DNA from: Xanthobacteraceae bacterium
GTDB lineage: Bacteria; Pseudomonadota; Alphaproteobacteria; Rhizobiales; Xanthobacteraceae
Reading direction: 5' to 3'
Assembly: GCA_031291475.1 (NCBI GenBank)
Contig: JARLIY010000143.1
Location: 1 to 38,336 of the forward strand
Length of the DNA stretch: 38,336 bases
Under the pieces are notes generated by a model. The model searched no databases, was not told the DNA's origin, and was given only the letters and a program-made list of their open reading frames with translations. Shown here one piece after another: positions 16,021 through 24,955 of the stretch. Each line of letters begins with the position of its first letter. The stretch's first letter is position 1. The position numbers were made by a program, and so were the translations under genes.

Positions 16021-16428
16021 ATGCCGCAGAACATCACCACCGGTTATCGGGCGTTGGTCGATGCCGCCCAGCGCGAGATCGAAACTCTCACCGTCGAGCA
16101 GGCTATCGCGCTGCACGGGCGCGACGACGTGACCTTTGTCGATATTCGCGATATCCGCGAGCTTGAGCGGGAGGGCCGCGTGCCCGGCGCGTTTCACTGC
16201 CCGCGCGGCATGCTCGAATTCTGGATCGATCCGCAAAGCCCGTACTACAAGCCGATCTTCGGCGAGGACAAGCGCTTCGTGTTTTTTTGCGCCGGCGGCT
16301 TGCGTTCGGCGCTGGCCGCGCAAACGGCGCAGCGCATGGGGCTTCGTCCCGTCGCCCATATCAAGGGCGGCTTCGGCGCCTGGCACAGGGCCAATGGCCC
16401 GACGGAGCCGCCGAAGCCGAAGGCCTAA
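16021..16428 (+). CDS. Rhodanese-like sulfurtransferase domain protein
   Basis: A single rhodanese domain of 135 residues. The domain moves sulfane sulfur through a persulfide on the active-site Cys, here Cys90 in FFCAGGLRSA. It also has VTFVDIRDIRELEREG and GRVPGAFHCPRG, the standard CH2A-like opening. Conserved sequence starts at ATG 16021, 74 bases after the kinase stop, so the two may be co-transcribed. Its TAA shares bases with the TAG of convergent glnE (CTAA, 16425-16428). The physiological acceptor is unknown. Confidence 0.9.
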   Translation: MPQNITTGYRALVDAAQREIETLTVEQAIALHGRDDVTFVDIRDIRELEREGRVPGAFHCPRGMLEFWIDPQSPYYKPIFGEDKRFVFFCAGGLRSALAAQTAQRMGLRPVAHIKGGFGAWHRANGPTEPPKPKA

Positions 16429-19412
16429 GGCGCCTTCCCCAAAATCCGCACGAAGCACTCGCGCACCTGGCGCTGCGTTTCCACGACGTGGGCCTGCAGC
16501 GCGGGGAAATCCGGCAAATCGGCCGCGCGCGCGAGCAGCGACAGCACGCCTGCGCTCGCGGTTTGCGGATCGAACACTCCAGGCAGACAAAGCCGCAAGA
16601 TCTGCGTCAGTTCGTGGAACAGCAGCACCGCCGGGCGCAGCACGGCGGCATCCTCGGGCTTGAGCACGCCGGCGCGCGCCGCCTTCTCCAGCATCCGCGC
16701 CGTCGAGGTGTCGAGGGTATCCGGTGCCGCGGCGGCGTGGACGAGCTGGAGATATTGGGCGATGAACTCGATATCGACCAGCGCGCCGACGGCGTATTTG
16801 AGGTCCCACAGATTGGCGTCGCCCTTCTCCTTGGCGATCGCCGCACGCATCTCGACGACGTCGGCGGCGACCGCGCGCGCCTCGCGCTTTCGCCGCAGAA
16901 CGTCGTGGATTGCCGCCTCAACGCGCGCGGCAAAGGCCGGCGAAGCGGAGACGACGCGCGCGCGCGTCAGCGCCATGTGTTCCCAGGTCCAGGCTTCGCG
17001 CTCCTGGTAGCCGACAAAGCCCTCGATATGCGTCGCCAGCGGCCCGGAGCGTCCGGAAGGCCGCAACCGCATATCGACCTGATAGAGCACGCCGTAATTG
17101 GTCTGCACCGTGAGCGCGCTGATCAGCCGCTGCGTCAGCCGCGCGAAATACTGCGCGCCATAAAGCGGACGCTTACCGTCGGAATTTGGATGCTCGGCGT
17201 CGAAGTCGTAAACGACGATGAGATCGAGATCGGAGTTCGCGGTCATTTCGCGGGCGCCGAGGCGGCCGAGCGCCAGGATCGCGGTCTCCTGGCCGCGCAC
17301 GCGCCCGTGCGTCGCGGCGAAATCGGCCTCGACGCGGGCGTGCAGCGCGCGGATCAGCACGTCAGCGAGGCCGGCGAATACCTCGCCCGCTTGCTCGGCG
17401 GACAACGAGCCGGAGAGGATGCGGGCACCGATCAGGAACATATGCTCCTGGCCGAACAGGCGAATGGCGTCCAGCACATCCTCGTAGCCGCGCGTCTCGC
17501 CGAGCGCGCGCGCGAGCTCCGCTTCGAGGCGCTTCGGCTCCGGCAGAGCGCCGAAAAAGCTGGGATCGATCAAGGGATCGATGACGTGCGGGTTCTGCGC
17601 GAGAATGTCGGCGAGCCGCGGTGCGACGCCGAGGATGAGCGCGATGAAGCGGATAAGCTCGGGATTTTGCCGCAGCAACGAAAGCAGGCGCCCGCCGGCC
17701 CGCAAACCGGCGAGAAACCGGTCGAAGGCGGCAAACGCGGCATCCGGATTTTCCGCGCGCGAGAATTGGTCGATGATGACCGGGGCAAGTTCAGTGAGAT
17801 TCTTGCGCGCCTGCTCGCCGCGCAGCGCCGGATAACGGGCCGTATGCCAGCGGCGCACGGCGGCGGCAATTTCGCGCGGCTGCCGAAAACCCATTTCCGC
17901 CAGACGATCGAGCGTCTCGCGCGCGTCGTCGCCGTCACCTTCCGCGAACGACAGGTTCTGGCGCTCGGCGAGCAAGGCCGGTGCACTTTCGAATAATCTG
18001 ACGTAATGCTTCTCGACCGCGCGCAGATGCGTCAGCAAAGCCGCGGCGAATGCGTCACGGTCGGCGAACCCGAGAAAGCGCGCAAACCGGCCGAGCGCTT
18101 CGGCGTCGGCGGGAAGCGTGTGCGTTTGCTCGTCGGCCAGCATTTGCAGGCGATGCTCGACCCGGCGCAGGAATTCATAAGCCGCCGTCAGGGCGTCGCG
18201 CGCCGCGGCATCGATCCAGCCGCCGGCGGCGAGCGCGGCAAGCGTGGCGACCGTCTCGCGGCCGCGCAGGTTGGTATATCGCCCGCCGGCGATGAGCTGC
18301 TGGGTCTGCACGAAAAACTCGATCTCGCGGATGCCGCCGCGGCCGAGCTTGATGTTGTGGCCTTCGACGGTGATTTCGCCATGGCCGCGGTAGGCGTGGA
18401 TCTGCTGCTTCATGGCGTGAACATCGGCGACCGCGGCGTAATCGAGGAATTTGCGCCAGATGAATGGCGACAGGTCGCGCAGAAGCTTTTCGCCGGTGGC
18501 GATATCGCCGGCGCAGGGCCGCGCCTTGATCAGCGCCGCGCGCTCCCAGTTCTGGCCACGGCGTTCGTAATAATCGAGCGCGGCTTCCGTGGAGATCGCG
18601 ATCTGCGTGGAGGACGGGTCGGGGCGAAGCCGCAAATCGACGCGAAAGACATAGCCGTCGGCCGTGCGCTCCTGCAGAAGCTTCACCAGATCGCGCGTCA
18701 GCCGCACGAAAAACGGCGTCGGCTCGACGTCGGGCGCCAACGCCGGCGTGGCGTGATCGAAAAACACCATGAGGTCGATGTCGCTGGAGAAGTTCAGCTC
18801 ATAGCCGCCCATTTTGCCCATCGCCAGCACGACGTAGCCGGAACCCGCTTCGGGGTTTTGCGGATCGCCCGGACGGAGTTTTTTGCGCACAACCGCCTCG
18901 CCGAGCAGGTGGCGGACGGAAAGGCCGAGCGCCGTCTCGGCGACTTCGGTCAGCGCCGCCGTCACGCGCGCGACCGGCCAAACGCCGCCGATATCGGCGA
19001 GCGCGATCAGGAGCGCCGCGTCCGCTTTCATGCGGCGCAGGACGCGCATCAGGACAGCCGAGCCGCGCGCTGGCGCAGCGGCTTCGCGCGCGTTGTCGAT
19101 AAGCGCCGCAAGCTCCTTCTCCGGATCGCTGCCAAAGAGGGAAAGCGCGCGCGACGGATCGGCCTCGAGGAGTTCCCAGAGGTAGGGCGCCGTTTCGGCA
19201 ATCGCACCGAGGACGTTGGCGAGCGGCGGATGTTGAGTGACCAGAGCCGCGAGCGCGCGACCCGCGGCGCTGCGCGCGATTCCGGCGAGCCATTGGCGCA
19301 AACGCGCGCGCCCTTGCGCTGACGGACGCGGCAGGGCGCCAGCCAGCCACCGGACCAATGCTCTATCGTCGAGCTTTTTGCGCGGCCCTTTGGCGGGCGC
19401 CGGCCGCCGCAT
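16425..19412 (-). CDS. glnE: Bifunctional glutamine synthetase adenylyltransferase/adenylyl-removing enzyme
   Basis: Adds AMP to glutamine synthetase when nitrogen is plentiful and removes it when nitrogen is scarce, under PII control. The 995 residues and two-domain layout are typical. The N-terminal deadenylase nucleotidyltransferase motif is ELNFSSDIDL (Asp211, Asp213); the C-terminal adenylylase motif is GAREMTANSDLDLIV (Asp728, Asp730); each domain is followed by a helical GlnD-PII-UTase-type region. The ATG overlaps the TGA of the upstream histidine kinase (TGATG), so translation is probably coupled to it. The last codons overlap the convergent rhodanese. Identity is secure. Confidence 0.97.
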   Translation of the reverse strand: MRRPAPAKGPRKKLDDRALVRWLAGALPRPSAQGRARLRQWLAGIARSAAGRALAALVTQHPPLANVLGAIAETAPYLWELLEADPSRALSLFGSDPEKELAALIDNAREAAAPARGSAVLMRVLRRMKADAALLIALADIGGVWPVARVTAALTEVAETALGLSVRHLLGEAVVRKKLRPGDPQNPEAGSGYVVLAMGKMGGYELNFSSDIDLMVFFDHATPALAPDVEPTPFFVRLTRDLVKLLQERTADGYVFRVDLRLRPDPSSTQIAISTEAALDYYERRGQNWERAALIKARPCAGDIATGEKLLRDLSPFIWRKFLDYAAVADVHAMKQQIHAYRGHGEITVEGHNIKLGRGGIREIEFFVQTQQLIAGGRYTNLRGRETVATLAALAAGGWIDAAARDALTAAYEFLRRVEHRLQMLADEQTHTLPADAEALGRFARFLGFADRDAFAAALLTHLRAVEKHYVRLFESAPALLAERQNLSFAEGDGDDARETLDRLAEMGFRQPREIAAAVRRWHTARYPALRGEQARKNLTELAPVIIDQFSRAENPDAAFAAFDRFLAGLRAGGRLLSLLRQNPELIRFIALILGVAPRLADILAQNPHVIDPLIDPSFFGALPEPKRLEAELARALGETRGYEDVLDAIRLFGQEHMFLIGARILSGSLSAEQAGEVFAGLADVLIRALHARVEADFAATHGRVRGQETAILALGRLGAREMTANSDLDLIVVYDFDAEHPNSDGKRPLYGAQYFARLTQRLISALTVQTNYGVLYQVDMRLRPSGRSGPLATHIEGFVGYQEREAWTWEHMALTRARVVSASPAFAARVEAAIHDVLRRKREARAVAADVVEMRAAIAKEKGDANLWDLKYAVGALVDIEFIAQYLQLVHAAAAPDTLDTSTARMLEKAARAGVLKPEDAAVLRPAVLLFHELTQILRLCLPGVFDPQTASAGVLSLLARAADLPDFPALQAHVVETQRQVRECFVRILGKAP

Positions 19413-20821
19413 CAGGTCCCCGCCGGTCCCGCGCGCGGCAGGTCGATGACGCTGCGTAAACCGGGCCGATTGTCTTCGAGTTTAAGCTCGCCGCCATGCA
19501 GCCGTGCGACCGCCGACGCAAGGCTCAAGCCCAGCCCCGATCCCGGCTGCGAGCGGCTTTGCTCGAGCCGCACGAAGCGCTCGACCACGCGCCCGCGATC
19601 GGCATCGGCGATACCGGGACCGCGATCCGCCACGGTGAGCACGATGCGGTCGCCCTCGGCGCCGGCTTTGACCACGATCTCGGCCGGCTCACCGTTGACT
19701 TTGCTCGCGTCTGGTCCGGCATATTTGATGGCGTTATCGATGAGATTGGCCAGCGCCTGGCTCACCAGCTCGCGATTGCCGCGCACCGGGGCGGCTGCCG
19801 GCGCCTCGACCTTGAGCGCCAGCCCTTTCTGGTCGGCGAGCGGCTCGTACAACTCACCGACATCGCGGACGATCTCGGCGGCGTCGAACTCCGTCATATT
19901 GTCGCGCGCCTGTCCGGATTCGGCGCGCGCGATCATCAACAGGGCGTTGAAAGTGCGGATCAGCTCGTCGGATTCGGCGATGGTGGCTTCCAGCGCGGCG
20001 CGATATTCGCCCTCGCCTTTGGCGGTGCGCAGCGCCTGCTCACACCGGTTGCGCAAGCGCGTCAATGGCGTCTTCAAATCGTGGGCGATGTTGTCGGTGA
20101 CTTCCTTGAGACCACCCATGAGCGCCTCGATACGCTCAAGCATGGCGTTGAGGTTGCCGGCGAGACGGTCGAGCTCGTCGCCGGTGCCGGCGATCGGCAG
20201 GCGTCCGGCGAGGTCGCCTGCCATGATGGTCTGCGCCGTCTCGGTCATCGCATCGATGCGCTTGAGCACGCGGCGGCTGACGAAGAAACCGCCGGCAAGC
20301 CCAAGCACGACCACCAGCGCGAACGACCAGCGTCCGGCATTAGCGATGATGCCGTAGATGCGCTCGCGCTCTTCGAGGTCGCGCCCGACCAGCAGGCGGA
20401 AGCCGCCCGGCAGCTCCACGACCTGCACCATCGCCCGATGCTCCACGTCGTCGGGCGCTTCGATGCGGCGATAGGAGGTTTCGATCCAGCCCGGATGGTC
20501 GAGCGCGCCCGGGGCCAGCGCCGCGACGTTGCCGGCCAGCGCCTCCCCGGTCGGCGTCGTCACCAGGTAAAGGTTCGACCCCGGCCGCCGCGAACGCAGG
20601 TCGATGAACAGCACCAATCCGCGGATGCCGGCCTCGGCGTATTGCTCGCGCAGCCGGGTGACTTCGGCGGTGACCGTGCGCGTGATCTGCTCGGTAATGA
20701 GTCGCCGCGTGTTGAGCGCGAAGTAGCCCAGCAGCGACACGGCGAAAATGATGAAGATCAAAAGATAAACGAGCGTCAGCTGAAACGCCGTCGTGCGCAG
20801 AAGTTTTCCCAGCGCAGTCAC
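19412..20821 (-). CDS. HAMP-domain sensor histidine kinase (presumed partner of the regulator at 22314-22994)
   Basis: 469 residues from GTG 20821. TM1 at about 13-35, a periplasmic sensor of roughly 130 residues, TM2 (WSFALVVVLGLAGGFFV), HAMP (RIDAMTETAQTIMAGDL), HisKA with His247 in IAHDLKTPLTRLRNR, and HATPase with ANLIDNAIKYA, DRGPGIAD and GSGLGLSLA. GTG is preceded by GGGAG; the frame runs upstream to 21022, but that part has no family-like sequence. In relatives this kinase directly follows the degP-linked regulator gene; here a racemase gene on the other strand lies between them. Overlaps glnE as TGATG. The signal is unknown; linkage to degP suggests envelope stress. Confidence 0.9.
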   Translation of the reverse strand: MTALGKLLRTTAFQLTLVYLLIFIIFAVSLLGYFALNTRRLITEQITRTVTAEVTRLREQYAEAGIRGLVLFIDLRSRRPGSNLYLVTTPTGEALAGNVAALAPGALDHPGWIETSYRRIEAPDDVEHRAMVQVVELPGGFRLLVGRDLEERERIYGIIANAGRWSFALVVVLGLAGGFFVSRRVLKRIDAMTETAQTIMAGDLAGRLPIAGTGDELDRLAGNLNAMLERIEALMGGLKEVTDNIAHDLKTPLTRLRNRCEQALRTAKGEGEYRAALEATIAESDELIRTFNALLMIARAESGQARDNMTEFDAAEIVRDVGELYEPLADQKGLALKVEAPAAAPVRGNRELVSQALANLIDNAIKYAGPDASKVNGEPAEIVVKAGAEGDRIVLTVADRGPGIADADRGRVVERFVRLEQSRSQPGSGLGLSLASAVARLHGGELKLEDNRPGLRSVIDLPRAGPAGT

Positions 20822-21113
20822 GTCAGATGCTCTCCCGCTGCAAGCGCAGCTCGCTTTCCGAGAAGTCGTCCTCCCAGAATTCGAGGGAGGCGCGTTGGTC
20901 GGCGCCGCGATGAGTCGCCTCGCGATGGCGGATGACAAAGTCGCGCCGCGAGGAAAGATGCTGCGTTGCTTGAAGTCATTGGGATCTTCCGGCCAGAATA
21001 AACGTGGTTTTCCTGTTGACAAGAAGTTGGGCTCGCTCCCCTCTCTGCCTGATCCTTTGCCAGACTAGCTACCCGGACGCCAATGAAAAACAGGAAAGGT
21101 TGAGCATCGTATC
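20822..21113. other. Divergent intergenic region between the kinase and the racemase
   Basis: 292 bases without a supported gene. On the minus strand the frame directly before the kinase GTG reads EFWEDDFSESELRLQRESI then TGA, with no start I can define. It must hold promoters for the kinase-glnE unit and the racemase. I see no clear -35/-10 pair. Confidence 0.4.
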
Positions 21114-22271
21114 ATGGGACCGCTCGCCGGCTTTCGTATCGTCGAGTTCGCCGGCATCGGCCCGGGGCCGTTCGCCGCGATGCTCTTTGCCGATCTGGGC
21201 GCCGACGTCATCCGGCTGGACCGGCTGACGGCGAGCGGGCTGGGTGTGGACATGCCGGCACACTTCAATTTGCTGGCCCGCTCGCGACCCTCCGTGGCAC
21301 TCGATCTGAAACATGCCGACGGAATTGCCCTCGCCGGCGACCTCGTCGCCAAGGCCGACGCGCTGATCGAAGGGTTCCGCCCGGGCACCATGGAACGTCT
21401 CGGGCTCGGGCCCGACGAGGCACTCAGGCGCAATCCGCGTCTTGTTTACGGGCGCATGACCGGATGGGGGCAATCGGGTCCGCTGGCGCAAGCCGCCGGA
21501 CACGATCTCAATTATCTCGCTTTGGCCGGCGCGCTGCACGCTATCGGCCGCGCCGGGTCGAAACCGACGCCGCCCCTGAACCTGGCGGCGGATTTCGGCG
21601 GCGGCGCGCTTTATCTCGCCTTCGGCATGGCCTGCGCCATGGTGGAGGCGCAGCGCTCGGGCAAGGGCCAAGTTGTCGACGCGGCGATGACCGAGGGCGC
21701 GGCATCGCTGATGACCATGTTTTACGGCCTCTACGCCGCCGGCATGCACAAACTCGAACGCGGAACCAATCTGCTCGATACCGGATCGGCGATCTATGAG
21801 ACCTACGAATGCGCGGACGGCCGCTTCGTCTCGATCGCCCCGATCGAGCTGAAATTCCGCGAAGTGCTGTTCGCGCGGCTCGGTCTTCCCACCACCACCG
21901 ATGACGGCGCTAGTCTGCGCGGCAAGTTGGAAGCCCTGTTCAAGACCCGCACCAGGGACGAATGGTGCGCGCTGCTGGAAGGCACCGACGCCTGCTTTGC
22001 GCCGGTTCTCTCCATGGCCGAGGCGCCGCGTCATCCGCACAACGTCGCCCGCGGCTCCTTCGTCGAGGTCGACGGCGTCATCCAGCCGAGTCCGGCGCCG
22101 CGGTTTTCCCGCACGCCCTCCGCGCGGCCGACACCGCCGCAGGAGCAAGGCGGAGGAACCCGCTCGGCGCTCGCGGCCTGGGGTATTACGGGTGAGCGGA
22201 TCGAGACGCTACTCGCGCGCGGCGCGCTCGCGGAAGCGCCAGGGCAAAAGGGCAAGGCTCAGTCATCCTGA
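21114..22271 (+). CDS. Alpha-methylacyl-CoA racemase (family III CoA-transferase fold)
   Basis: 385 residues. Interconverts (2R)- and (2S)-2-methylacyl-CoA in branched-chain lipid breakdown. It is separated from ordinary CaiB/BaiF CoA-transferases by the racemase catalytic set: His130-Asp131 in GHDLNYLALAG, Asp160 in NLAADFGGG and Glu245 in IAPIELKF. Their spacings (30 and 85) equal those of the characterised Mycobacterium tuberculosis MCR (His126, Asp156, Glu241). No other fatty-acid gene is nearby. It lies on the opposite strand inside the conserved degP - regulator - kinase - glnE block, as if inserted. AGGAAAGG precedes the ATG by an unusually long gap of about 15 bases. Confidence 0.92.
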   Translation: MGPLAGFRIVEFAGIGPGPFAAMLFADLGADVIRLDRLTASGLGVDMPAHFNLLARSRPSVALDLKHADGIALAGDLVAKADALIEGFRPGTMERLGLGPDEALRRNPRLVYGRMTGWGQSGPLAQAAGHDLNYLALAGALHAIGRAGSKPTPPLNLAADFGGGALYLAFGMACAMVEAQRSGKGQVVDAAMTEGAASLMTMFYGLYAAGMHKLERGTNLLDTGSAIYETYECADGRFVSIAPIELKFREVLFARLGLPTTTDDGASLRGKLEALFKTRTRDEWCALLEGTDACFAPVLSMAEAPRHPHNVARGSFVEVDGVIQPSPAPRFSRTPSARPTPPQEQGGGTRSALAAWGITGERIETLLARGALAEAPGQKGKAQSS

Positions 22272-22313
22272 AGCGGCCGCGCGGCGCGCCTCGGCTTTGC
22301 CCGCGATGACGGA

Positions 22314-22994
22314 CTACTTCGCCTCGTCGCGGATCATGTAGCCGGCGCCGCGCACGGTATGCAGGAGCGGTTGCGCGAAGCCCTTGTCGATCTTGGAGCG
22401 CAGCCGCGAAATGTGCACGTCGATGACGTTGGTCTGCGGGTCAAAATGATAGTCCCACACATTTTCCAGGAGCATGGTGCGGGTAACGACCTGGCCGGCG
22501 TGGCGCATCAGATATTCGAGAAGGCGGAATTCGCGCGGCTGCAGCTGCAGCTCCTGCCCGGCGCGGCTGACCTGGTGCGAAAGCCGGTTGAGCTCGAGAT
22601 CGGCGACGCGATAAAGCGTCTCCTCGCCGCGGCTGCCGCGACGCCGCGCCAACGCCTCGATGCGCGCCAGCAATTCCGAGAATGCGTAAGGCTTGGCGAG
22701 GTAATCGTCGCCGCCGGTGCGCAGGCCCTTGACGCGATCGTCGACCTGGCCGAGCGCGGAAAGGATCAGCACCGGCGTCTCCACCGACTTCGCCCGCAGC
22801 GCGCCGATGACCGACAGCCCGTCGAGCTTCGGCAGCATGCGATCGACGATCAAAACGTCGTACTGGCCGTCGAGCGCGAGCGCCAGGCCTTCCTCGCCGT
22901 CGGTAGCGCGGTCGGCGACATGGCCGACCTCACGGAACGCCTTGACCAGATAATCAGCGGCGTCGCGGTCGTCTTCGATAATGAGAAGGCGCAT
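22314..22994 (-). CDS. OmpR/PhoB-family response regulator
   Basis: 226 residues. Receiver domain with acidic pocket Glu7-Asp8-Asp9, phosphorylation site Asp51 (LIVDRMLPKLDG) and Lys in YLAKPYAF; then a winged-helix DNA-binding domain (LQPREFRLLEYLMRH, NVIDVHISRLRSKID, VRGAGYMI). The frame is open upstream to 23138, but the family N-terminus MRLLIIEDD sets ATG 22994. It follows degP after 279 bases on the same strand. Its presumed kinase lies 1.5 kb downstream beyond an opposite-strand racemase. Targets unknown; possibly the envelope protease next door. Confidence 0.93.
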   Translation of the reverse strand: MRLLIIEDDRDAADYLVKAFREVGHVADRATDGEEGLALALDGQYDVLIVDRMLPKLDGLSVIGALRAKSVETPVLILSALGQVDDRVKGLRTGGDDYLAKPYAFSELLARIEALARRRGSRGEETLYRVADLELNRLSHQVSRAGQELQLQPREFRLLEYLMRHAGQVVTRTMLLENVWDYHFDPQTNVIDVHISRLRSKIDKGFAQPLLHTVRGAGYMIRDEAK

Positions 22995-23101
22995 GGTCGA
23001 TCGCCGTACCGAGATCGCAGCGGGCAGACCCGGCTGGGTGGCTTGCTGGCCGATGATATCGTTTTGCACGGCGCACCAGGCAACTAGATGGCGGGAAAAG
23101 C

Positions 23102-23136
23102 GAGGGGGTGGCGAGTTTTTAATTCGCCACCCCCTC
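23102..23136 (-). terminator. Perfect 13-base hairpin between degP and the regulator
   Basis: Arms 23102-23114 and 23124-23136 (GAGGGGGTGGCGA and its exact complement) enclose nine bases. Read on the minus strand, GCTTTTCCC follows the stem, so it could be a weak terminator or attenuator after degP. The T tract is short, so a dispersed repeat is also possible. Confidence 0.45.
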
Positions 23137-23152
23137 AACCGACTCTACTCCG

Positions 23153-23253
23153 GCGGGGGCGACGGATGCCGGGAGGCAGAGTTGGTATTGGTGGGGACGG
23201 GCCCTGCGGCCCGCCCCCAGGGTACGCCCGCCAGCGGGGGCGACGGATGCCGG
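23153..23253. repeat. 20-base direct repeat flanking a GC-rich hairpin
   Basis: GCGGGGGCGACGGATGCCGG occurs exactly at 23153-23172 and 23234-23253, 81 bases apart. A CGGGCC/GGCCCG stem lies between them. With the adjacent hairpin it fills the 279-base degP-regulator spacer (22995-23273). Confidence 0.75.
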
Positions 23254-23273
23254 CGGATCGCCCCATTACAAGC

Positions 23274-24791
23274 TCAGGCGTTGCCGAGCGGCAGCGCGAC
23301 GAAGCGCGTGCCTTCGCCCGACTTCACCCGAAACAGCACAGCGTGTTTGCCCTCCTTGCGGGCGTCCGCGAGTTGCTTGCGAACTTCCGCCGGGTTGGTG
23401 ACCGACTTGCCGCCGACGTCGAGGATGACGTCGCCGACCTGGAAGCCGTGATCGGCGGCGACGCCGCTTGGATCGACCCCGGTGACGAGCACACCTGCGC
23501 CTTCGGCGCCGGTGGCCTTGCCAAGCGTCAGGCCGAGTTTCGGCATGTCGTTATCGGCACCGGGATGCTGGCCTTCCTGATTGGAGGCTTGATGCTCGCT
23601 CGGCAGCGTGCCGAGCGTCAGCGTCACGGTCTTCTCCTGCCCCTGATGGACCAGGTTGAGCTTGACCGCGGTGCCGGGCGCCATAGTGCCGATCCGGCGC
23701 GCGAGCTCGCGGGCGTCGGCGATGGAGTTGCCGTCGACTGCGGTGATGACGTCGCCGCTTTCGATTCCGGCCTTGGCCGCGGGGCTGTCGGGCTGCGGCT
23801 CGGAGACCAACGCGCCCGCGGCTTTCTTCAAGCCGAGGCCGTCGGCGATATCAAGGGTCACCGGCTGGATCTGCACGCCGATCCATCCACGGGTGACGCT
23901 GCCCTTCTCGCGCAATTGCGCGATCACGGTCTTCACCGTGTCGGAGGGAATGGCGAAGGCGATGCCGACAGAGCCGCCGGAGGGCGAGAAGATGGCGGTA
24001 TTGACGCCGATGACATTGCCATCGACGTCGAAGGTCGGACCGCCGGAATTGCCCTTGTTGACCGGCGCGTCGATCTGGATGAAGTCGTCATAAGGACCAG
24101 CGCCGATATCGCGACCGCGGGCGGAAACGATACCGGCGGTCACGGTGCCGCCGAGCCCGAACGGATTGCCCACCGCGAGCACCCAGTCGCCGACGCGCGG
24201 ACTTGCATCGGCAAGCTTCACATAGGGAAAGTCCTTGTCGTCGACCTTGATCAAAGCCAGATCGCTGCGCGGGTCGGTGCCGATGACCTTGGCGCTGTAA
24301 ATTTTGCCGTCATCGGTCGTGACCTGCACGTTATCGGCTTTCTGCACGACGTGATTGTTGGTCACGGCATAACCGTCGGCGGTGATGAAGAAGCCGGAGC
24401 CTTGACCGGTGATGACCTGATGGCCGCCTTCACCGCCGTTGGGCATGTCGAAGCGGCGGAAGAAACGCTCCATCGGCGACCCCGGTGGGAACGGATTCTC
24501 GTCATTACTCAGCGAGGAACTGGCCGGCCGGTCGATCTTGACCCGGACCGAGATCACCGCCGGTTTGACCTTGGCGACGATGTCGGCGAAGCCGACGGGA
24601 TGTTGCGGGAGCTTCTGCGCTTCCTGCGACAGGTTTTGCGCGTATGCCGGGCCAGCGAAGAACGCTGCATCGGGCGCGAGGCTGGGCGCGACGAAGAACG
24701 CCGCGGCGCCAAGACCCGCGATCGTTGTCGCCAGGAGCCCAAAGCGCCGGGCGGATAGAACGCCGCGCGCGGGTTGTTGATTACCGTTCAT
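23274..24791 (-). CDS. degP: Do-family periplasmic serine endoprotease DegP/HtrA
   Basis: 505 residues. Periplasmic protease and chaperone for misfolded envelope proteins. An N-terminal signal segment (RRFGLLATTIAGLGAAAFFVA...) ends around AYAQ; the trypsin-like domain has the triad His147 (TNNHVV), Asp177 (SDLALIKVD) and Ser249 (GNSGGP); two PDZ domains follow (about 300-390 and 410-500). ATG 24791 is preceded by GGAG seven bases upstream; the TTG at 24803 would overlap that site, so I reject it. It follows the ccm genes on the same strand after 164 bases, a region with a six-base GC stem (24933-24950) but no obvious promoter, and precedes the response regulator. Confidence 0.96.
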   Translation of the reverse strand: MNGNQQPARGVLSARRFGLLATTIAGLGAAAFFVAPSLAPDAAFFAGPAYAQNLSQEAQKLPQHPVGFADIVAKVKPAVISVRVKIDRPASSSLSNDENPFPPGSPMERFFRRFDMPNGGEGGHQVITGQGSGFFITADGYAVTNNHVVQKADNVQVTTDDGKIYSAKVIGTDPRSDLALIKVDDKDFPYVKLADASPRVGDWVLAVGNPFGLGGTVTAGIVSARGRDIGAGPYDDFIQIDAPVNKGNSGGPTFDVDGNVIGVNTAIFSPSGGSVGIAFAIPSDTVKTVIAQLREKGSVTRGWIGVQIQPVTLDIADGLGLKKAAGALVSEPQPDSPAAKAGIESGDVITAVDGNSIADARELARRIGTMAPGTAVKLNLVHQGQEKTVTLTLGTLPSEHQASNQEGQHPGADNDMPKLGLTLGKATGAEGAGVLVTGVDPSGVAADHGFQVGDVILDVGGKSVTNPAEVRKQLADARKEGKHAVLFRVKSGEGTRFVALPLGNA

Positions 24792-24955
24792 TACCGTCTC
24801 CAAATGAGTTGTCCGTCTCGCAACGGAAGGTGCCCGAGGCCCCGCCTTTGCCCGTGAATGTGGGACGGCCCGCCTTACCGCGCTCTGTCGGCCGGATTAA
24901 AAATTGGTAATGACCGGTGGAACTTTGCTCGGGCGCCGCTAGCCCGGCGCTGGCG

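Noticed and set aside
16287..17996. Plus-strand frame antisense to glnE (569 codons)
   Set aside because: Antisense shadow; the minus strand encodes GlnE with both catalytic motifs.
20822..21022. N-terminal extension of the HAMP kinase beginning at 21022
   Set aside because: The sequence is not protein-like, and GTG 20821 has GGGAG upstream and starts directly before the first membrane segment.
22262..22310. GTCATC...GATGAC inverted pair between the racemase and the regulator as a bidirectional terminator
   Set aside because: Arms are only six bases with a loop of about 37 and no T tract; too weak to call.
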